Positions 7,301 through 9,937 of a stretch of 9,937 nt of DNA are shown here, one piece after another (the stretch's first letter is position 1; each line of letters opens with the position of its first letter). Under the pieces are notes generated by a model that was not told the origin of the DNA, did no database searches, and worked only from the letters and a program-made list of their open reading frames with translations. Both the position numbers and the translations under genes were made by a program. The DNA is taken from the NCBI GenBank assembly GCA_959018155.1, contig CAUEKH010000065.1, forward strand, positions 1 to 9,937. The letters are read 5' to 3'. The stretch is from an uncultured Hungatella sp. (lineage in GTDB: Bacteria; Bacillota; Clostridia; Lachnospirales; Lachnospiraceae).

Positions 7301-9937
7301 ATCATATGTCCCGGCATCTACATCTTTCAGTTCCACATATCCATCTTCATTGCTTGTTAATATTCTCTTCTTCAGCTTTTCAGAAATCAGCTCAAACTCT
7401 GCTCCGGCTACCGGCTCTCCTTCCTCTGTCTTCTTATAGAAAGATACCATAACCTGATTGTGAGGGCTTGGACCGTTGGAAATCATTTTCATCAGATAAT
7501 GGTCTGAGGTATCGGTGCTGTGATACAGAATGCCATCTTCTGTATAGTTTCCGTAACCCAGTGTTACTTTACCAGAACCACTTCCCCTTGATTCCTCAAT
7601 TTTAATTCCCGCATTTTCATCTTCAAGTCTGTCCCCAACCTGCTTTTTATTGGTGCCATCCAGAAGGAAATAGTAATTTGTATGCTTAACTTCATAACCG
7701 TCAGGTGCAGCAATTTCTTTTAACTGATACAGGACATCGCGTTTCAGTGGAATGAAATTGCAGATTCCCTGGGTATTCGTCACCTTACGTTTTCCCTGAT
7801 CATTCGTTTCTCTCCACGTCTGATCATCCTCACTAAATTCCATGGGACTCAATTCAAATGTAGCTCCCGAAAGCGGATATTTAAAACTCTGGTCTTTTCC
7901 ACTGCCAACTATGACACTGTTACTGCTTCCTTTTTTTATTCTGACAAATGGCGCCGTACTGGCCTTAATAAAATCATCAAAATTAAAATCTTTAGCCCCG
8001 TCTGCCTGAACCTCATCTTTCGACATGGCATTTCCGTCAGCCCCATAGAGCGTCACTGTGTTTTTCATATTGGAGGCACTCACAGTATCTGTTATAATGG
8101 CGTTAAAGCAGAGAATCCACGGAGTTTTTCCGTTCTTCTCCGGGCTTTTTAAGCTTAAATGTGTGGTTGAATCAGGCGGAGTTTTTCCACATTCCCTTTT
8201 TGAGACTTCACCACCTTTTTCATAACTCCCATCAGGATTCACATTTGCCGTATATATTTTTAAAGAGTCGGTATCCAGTTCATACCACTCTTTCATCGTG
8301 TCAACCATGGTGATTCCTGTCATATCCGCCCGATCTCTGTTTAAGGCAATCTCCCACTCGATCCAGCTTATATCTACGACGTCATCCCCATATTGGTAGG
8401 CGCTGCCTTCCCCGAAAGGATGGTACTGGCCTTTTTTGACTCCAGGGCGAACATTGGGAGAATTCTCGGCTGATGCCGTTGCCAAAACATGATTTTCTTC
8501 CTTCTCATATATATCAGGTTCCAGATTCTGATAATATCCGGTAAACTCCGCATGATTTATTAATTTAGCAGTATTCTCTATATCTGTAATGAGCCCTTTT
8601 TTCCGGTATTCATCTTTTATACGGGTAGTAAAAATGAATTCATAACAATCATGAATCGTTACAGGTTCTTCATTTTGATTTGTAAATTTGAAAACCGCTT
8701 TATTTTTCTCCGGCTCTGTTTCAAGAGTGATTTTTACTTTGTCTCCGCCTGACTCTTCATTAAATTCTGCCACAGAAGGGGTTGCCGTACTCGAATCCAT
8801 CTTTCCGACTTCAACGCCAATACCGCCGCTTCCATCAGTGGCATTTTCCTTATTCTCAAGATTATCTCCTGTAAATCGTCTGACCCCTTCCCACCGGTAA
8901 AAATCAGTAACCGGCTCTCCGGAATCAGCAGGTATTGTCGGAAGAATATCTGTCAATACGGCGCTGCTGACAGGCAGATGATTGGGATTGACAATTACCT
9001 TCCATTTCATTAAATGGTTTTCATAATCATAGTCATATGTCTTTCCATCCGTAGTAATAAAGGATTCTTTGCTTTTCTCAATCCAGGTATTCGGAACATC
9101 AATAGGGACGCCCTCTACTACATATTTTTTCCCGCTGTTCTCAATGGCATCGAATGTGTAAGTCGCTACATTTATTGCTTGTCCCGAATATGTACTGTTT
9201 TGATTCTTTAATATAGAAGGGTCTTTTAATTTTGTAGTCAGCCTGATTCTGTAACATTCTTCGGCTGTAATATTCTTGAAAACAATTGTCAGCGTAGTAA
9301 ATATCGAGTTATCTTTCTCCTCTTCATTTACCACATAATAATATTTCTGTCCGCTATTTGGTAAATTGCCGATATACTCCCAATCTCCTTCAGCCTCTGT
9401 CTCCCGATTAATCTCCTGAATTGGTATTCCTTCTGAATGTATAGAAAGTTCCTGAATCCCTTCCTGAAATTCGTCCGTAATTGTAAACTTTCCCAAATCA
9501 GCCCCATAACGGTTGACATCAAACTCCCATGTCACAAGCTGAGTCTTCTCATCATAGGCAATCGCCTTTTTCTCCAGCACGGAATAATTGGCCACGGTCT
9601 TCTTCCCCATCGTAACCACATTGATGTCCATGTTGGTTCCAGGCCCAGGCCCGTATGTCGCCTCCTCCCATACGATTGCGGCATCATTTTCCAGCTCTTT
9701 TTTCAGGTCAGCCGGTTGATCGGTTTCCGTTCTTTCCACTGTCATTTTCGTATAATATGTAATATTGACCGGGGTCTTCCAATAGGCACTGGGGACCGGC
9801 GCTATATACAGAGCCTGTTTTCGACCACCCTCCTCATATATAAAATAGATTCCATCTCCTTCTCCTATGGGATTATTATCTCTCGCAGCTTGTATCAATC
9901 GATCTGCTGCCCTACTTCCCGTTACCCTGTCTTTTGT
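4373..9937 (-). CDS. Giant LPXTG-anchored modular surface adhesin with SpaA/Cna-B domains (partial, N-terminus off the right edge)
   Basis: Cell-wall-anchored surface protein, at least 1,854 residues here; the signal peptide and true start lie outside the window. The frame is open to 9937, and the TTG at 9898 is internal with no ribosome binding site. Order of modules: an unassigned segment (9937-9602), three CnaA/D2-like adhesin modules (9601-7979), about seven SpaA/Cna-B modules (7951-5093), an Asp/Asn/Pro-rich stalk (5083-4706), a small beta-rich module (4705-4508), and a sorting signal with LPKTG at 4495-4481. Proteins of this build are covalently attached to peptidoglycan by sortase and often stiffened by Lys-Asn isopeptide bonds; many bind host or bacterial surfaces. 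No ligand can be deduced. No sortase or partner pilin gene lies in the window, so a stand-alone adhesin and a pilus subunit both remain possible. The only downstream signal is the terminator at 4303-4352. Confidence 0.93.
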   Translation of the reverse strand, partial: TKDRVTGSRAADRLIQAARDNNPIGEGDGIYFIYEEGGRKQALYIAPVPSAYWKTPVNITYYTKMTVERTETDQPADLKKELENDAAIVWEEATYGPGPGTNMDINVVTMGKKTVANYSVLEKKAIAYDEKTQLVTWEFDVNRYGADLGKFTITDEFQEGIQELSIHSEGIPIQEINRETEAEGDWEYIGNLPNSGQKYYYVVNEEEKDNSIFTTLTIVFKNITAEECYRIRLTTKLKDPSILKNQNSTYSGQAINVATYTFDAIENSGKKYVVEGVPIDVPNTWIEKSKESFITTDGKTYDYDYENHLMKWKVIVNPNHLPVSSAVLTDILPTIPADSGEPVTDFYRWEGVRRFTGDNLENKENATDGSGGIGVEVGKMDSSTATPSVAEFNEESGGDKVKITLETEPEKNKAVFKFTNQNEEPVTIHDCYEFIFTTRIKDEYRKKGLITDIENTAKLINHAEFTGYYQNLEPDIYEKEENHVLATASAENSPNVRPGVKKGQYHPFGEGSAYQYGDDVVDISWIEWEIALNRDRADMTGITMVDTMKEWYELDTDSLKIYTANVNPDGSYEKGGEVSKRECGKTPPDSTTHLSLKSPEKNGKTPWILCFNAIITDTVSASNMKNTVTLYGADGNAMSKDEVQADGAKDFNFDDFIKASTAPFVRIKKGSSNSVIVGSGKDQSFKYPLSGATFELSPMEFSEDDQTWRETNDQGKRKVTNTQGICNFIPLKRDVLYQLKEIAAPDGYEVKHTNYYFLLDGTNKKQVGDRLEDENAGIKIEESRGSGSGKVTLGYGNYTEDGILYHSTDTSDHYLMKMISNGPSPHNQVMVSFYKKTEEGEPVAGAEFELISEKLKKRILTSNEDGYVELKDVDAGTYDLVETKTPEGFVPIVKGDVTVSVAGTIDDPAIDIDGKYVEKAENGNVTIINKPLRTNLKLSKQTPDNLPLRGAEFVLSLDDAGNEPVAFLRQKDDTSVEGTSTNPDYVLTTEKSEAYEAFIEDAGLPGELVEKKEMVYFENRILHASYVSSDGLLDGTYYLREYLEPAHFEIDTNTYQITLSNGKVTNIRVEKQPDGMASAVKWDDAKNQLIFTDTASTEVKGHKYALYYDADGNAQRKPLAGICFNLYDQNGNMVREGGRNGEEVSNEGVSQADGTFAFYGVAYGTYYVAEAANQKVTGYERNETVYQVKVVNKIPVGQGVPGDSSDHSDFKGTPENIVYDNVHKNGTIRINKVDAEESEQGGILKHVDFDVFTSAGSKICRLILDKTESCYTLPAPDSDTDLVVNEVGEPYLTRQADSDTPALIAGSYYVVETNPEPGYYRDMDEEGNLIHHELTITGGENCVITNEGVTEDESQVFTNRKAEFSMSVQKWVETESDSPAEKAKKKADDGYRFRITYQDTESDGLFAGETISRFATVKEGVVTATPSEAKAGNWMEAETGQEGRIILDDLLPGTYRVTELEKSGLTEPYQLPEGKTYILKVDDKNEIALNDEAGNEIVGNAIDVVNWWKRYTINGNRCDSETKEGLEGAEIGLFPAGTTEFTKENLYNGQTAISDKDGNFRFEDVPYGSFVVAELEAPDGYDKNTTTSYTVEAKGEEKEIGKGHDGTQETEIVIGSQKKPEGEDGKDEPDDNKPDNKPDDNIPDDNNSDNKPDDNTPDNKPDNKPDGNTPDDNKPDNTPDDNNQNSGNSNQNGSHGKPSGNKGDGNQTGPGVTPQENGSETGNGNKYPSLPENPPEVPTEQKPGGTTVIKVPVTEETDVEILNSKVESVYRGRTDQSGRIEVELPPDNYTLVLLDDEAVPLAYYGFTIDGEIGKLPKTGDRNGVPFAMIATVLLGVVALELYFSEKKREKCRKN
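4376..4495 (-). other. Cell-wall sorting signal (LPKTG, hydrophobic helix, basic tail)
   Basis: LPKTG is encoded at 4495-4481, followed by DRNG, a hydrophobic stretch of about 20 residues (FAMIATVLLGVVALELYF region) and the basic tail KKREKCRKN ending at the stop codon. This is a standard sortase substrate; cleavage is expected between Thr and Gly. The LPKTG form fits a class A (housekeeping) sortase, but a pilus-type sortase is not excluded. Confidence 0.95.
4508..4705 (-). other. Small beta-rich module between stalk and sorting signal
   Basis: About 66 residues with alternating hydrophobic residues, containing GRTDQSGRIEVELPPDNYTLVLL. The pattern of a turn with Gly, then a strand, then PPDNYTLVL is that of a minimal prealbumin or carboxypeptidase-regulatory-like sandwich. 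It lacks both the first-strand isopeptide Lys and the E-box Glu of the other modules. A folded unit after the wall-spanning stalk would lie next to the membrane or within the peptidoglycan. Confidence 0.5.
4889..5056 (-). repeat. Coding tandem repeat: Asp-Asn-Lys-Pro-type stalk
   Basis: About 56 residues built from short units of the type PDDNKPDN, PDDNTPDN and PDGNTPDDN, written in 12- and 15-base units in which Lys, Thr, Ile or Ser alternate at one position. Codons for the same residues vary (AAC/AAT, CCG/CCA), so the copies are not freshly duplicated. A longer Gly/Asn/Ser/Pro-rich tract follows down to 4706. It should form an extended, acidic spacer that carries the folded modules through the cell wall. 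Such repeats commonly vary in copy number between strains. Confidence 0.85.
5093..7951 (-). other. About seven SpaA/Cna-B (prealbumin-like) modules of the surface protein
   Basis: Each module ends in a recognisable E-box strand. Approximate module positions and E-boxes are: 7951-7655 (YQLKEIAAPDGY), 7459-7148 (YDLVETKTPEGF), 7141-6731 (YYLREYLEPAHF), 6643-6359 (YYVAEAAN), 6265-5900 (YYVVETNPEPGY), 5854-5489 (YRVTELEKSG) and 5431-5093 (FVVAELEAPDGY). Most begin with a strand carrying Lys (VSFYKK, LKLSKQ, IRINKV, MSVQKW), which in this family bonds to a late Asn with the Glu as catalyst. Modules 4 and 7 lack a Lys at that place. The modules differ strongly in length (about 95-137 residues) and share little sequence, so they are old rather than recent duplications. 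Confidence 0.82.
7979..9601 (-). other. Three tandem CnaA/fimbrial-D2-like modules of the surface protein
   Basis: Three segments share the core pattern Trp-x-hydrophobic-x-hydrophobic-Asn followed some 10-15 residues later by Thr/Val-Asp: WEFDVN...TITDEF (module 1, about 9601-9150), MKWKVIVN...LTDIL (module 2, about 9085-8549) and IEWEIALN...MVDTM (module 3, about 8443-7979). Modules 1 and 2 also share a late motif, CYRIRLTTKLKD and CYEFIFTTRIKD. Each has a Lys before the Trp strand (EKK, EKSK, VKKG), the Asp, and a late Asn (INVATYTF, IENTAKL, MKNTVTL), the arrangement of CnaA-type isopeptide triads. Module borders are approximate and the fold is inferred from pattern, not alignment. Confidence 0.65.

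Noticed and set aside
7002..7439. Plus-strand open frame of 145 codons opposite the SpaA region
   Set aside because: Low-complexity Ser/Pro/Thr-rich antisense product; the minus-strand frame is clearly the coding one.
9896..9898. TTG as the start codon of the surface-protein gene
   Set aside because: The frame stays open upstream to the window edge (TKDRVTGSRAADR precedes it), there is no ribosome binding site in front of it, and no signal peptide follows, as an exported LPXTG protein would need.

Overview
The window reads as a piece of a Gram-positive Clostridia chromosome, most likely Lachnospiraceae-like. That placement is inferred from the clostridial-type atp gene order with an atpZ-atpI pair, strong AGGAGG-type ribosome binding sites, a sodium-type c subunit, and a giant LPXTG surface protein of the SpaA/Cna-B type. 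Genus cannot be fixed from this sequence. Every gene I can support lies on the minus strand, so transcription runs from right to left.

Right block (4373-9937): one enormous partial gene for a cell-wall-anchored surface protein. Its 5' end lies beyond the right edge, because the frame is still open at 9937. From N to C terminus the visible part has an unassigned segment, three adhesin modules that look CnaA/fimbrial-D2-like, about seven SpaA/Cna-B beta-sandwich modules, a Asp/Asn/Pro-rich repetitive stalk, a small extra beta-rich module, and a sorting signal made of LPKTG, a hydrophobic helix and a basic tail. The 5' half of the gene is visibly more AT-rich than the 3' half.

Middle (4163-4372): a short intergenic control region. 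It holds a hairpin terminator behind the surface-protein gene, an AT-rich inverted repeat overlapping that hairpin, a 12-bp direct repeat, and a good sigma-A-type promoter (TAGACA, 17 bp, TATAAT) that should drive the ATP synthase operon. The promoter lies across the 5' end of the longest atpZ reading frame, so atpZ must start further downstream; a GTG at 4162 is the best candidate.

Left block (1-4162): the first seven genes of an F-type ATP synthase operon in the order atpZ, atpI, atpB (a), atpE (c), atpF (b), atpH (delta), atpA (alpha, cut by the left edge). AtpZ and AtpI are accessory membrane proteins; a, b and c form the membrane Fo motor; delta ties the b stalk to the F1 head; alpha is a nucleotide-binding F1 subunit. 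The remaining F1 genes (gamma, beta, epsilon) would be expected past the left edge. The c subunit carries every residue of the Na+-binding site known from Ilyobacter/Propionigenium-type rings, so this enzyme probably couples to sodium rather than protons. Three of the seven genes appear to use TTG or GTG starts.

I found no RNA genes, CRISPR array, insertion sequence or defence genes. The most interesting parts are the modular architecture of the surface protein, the sodium signature, and the compact control region between the two blocks.
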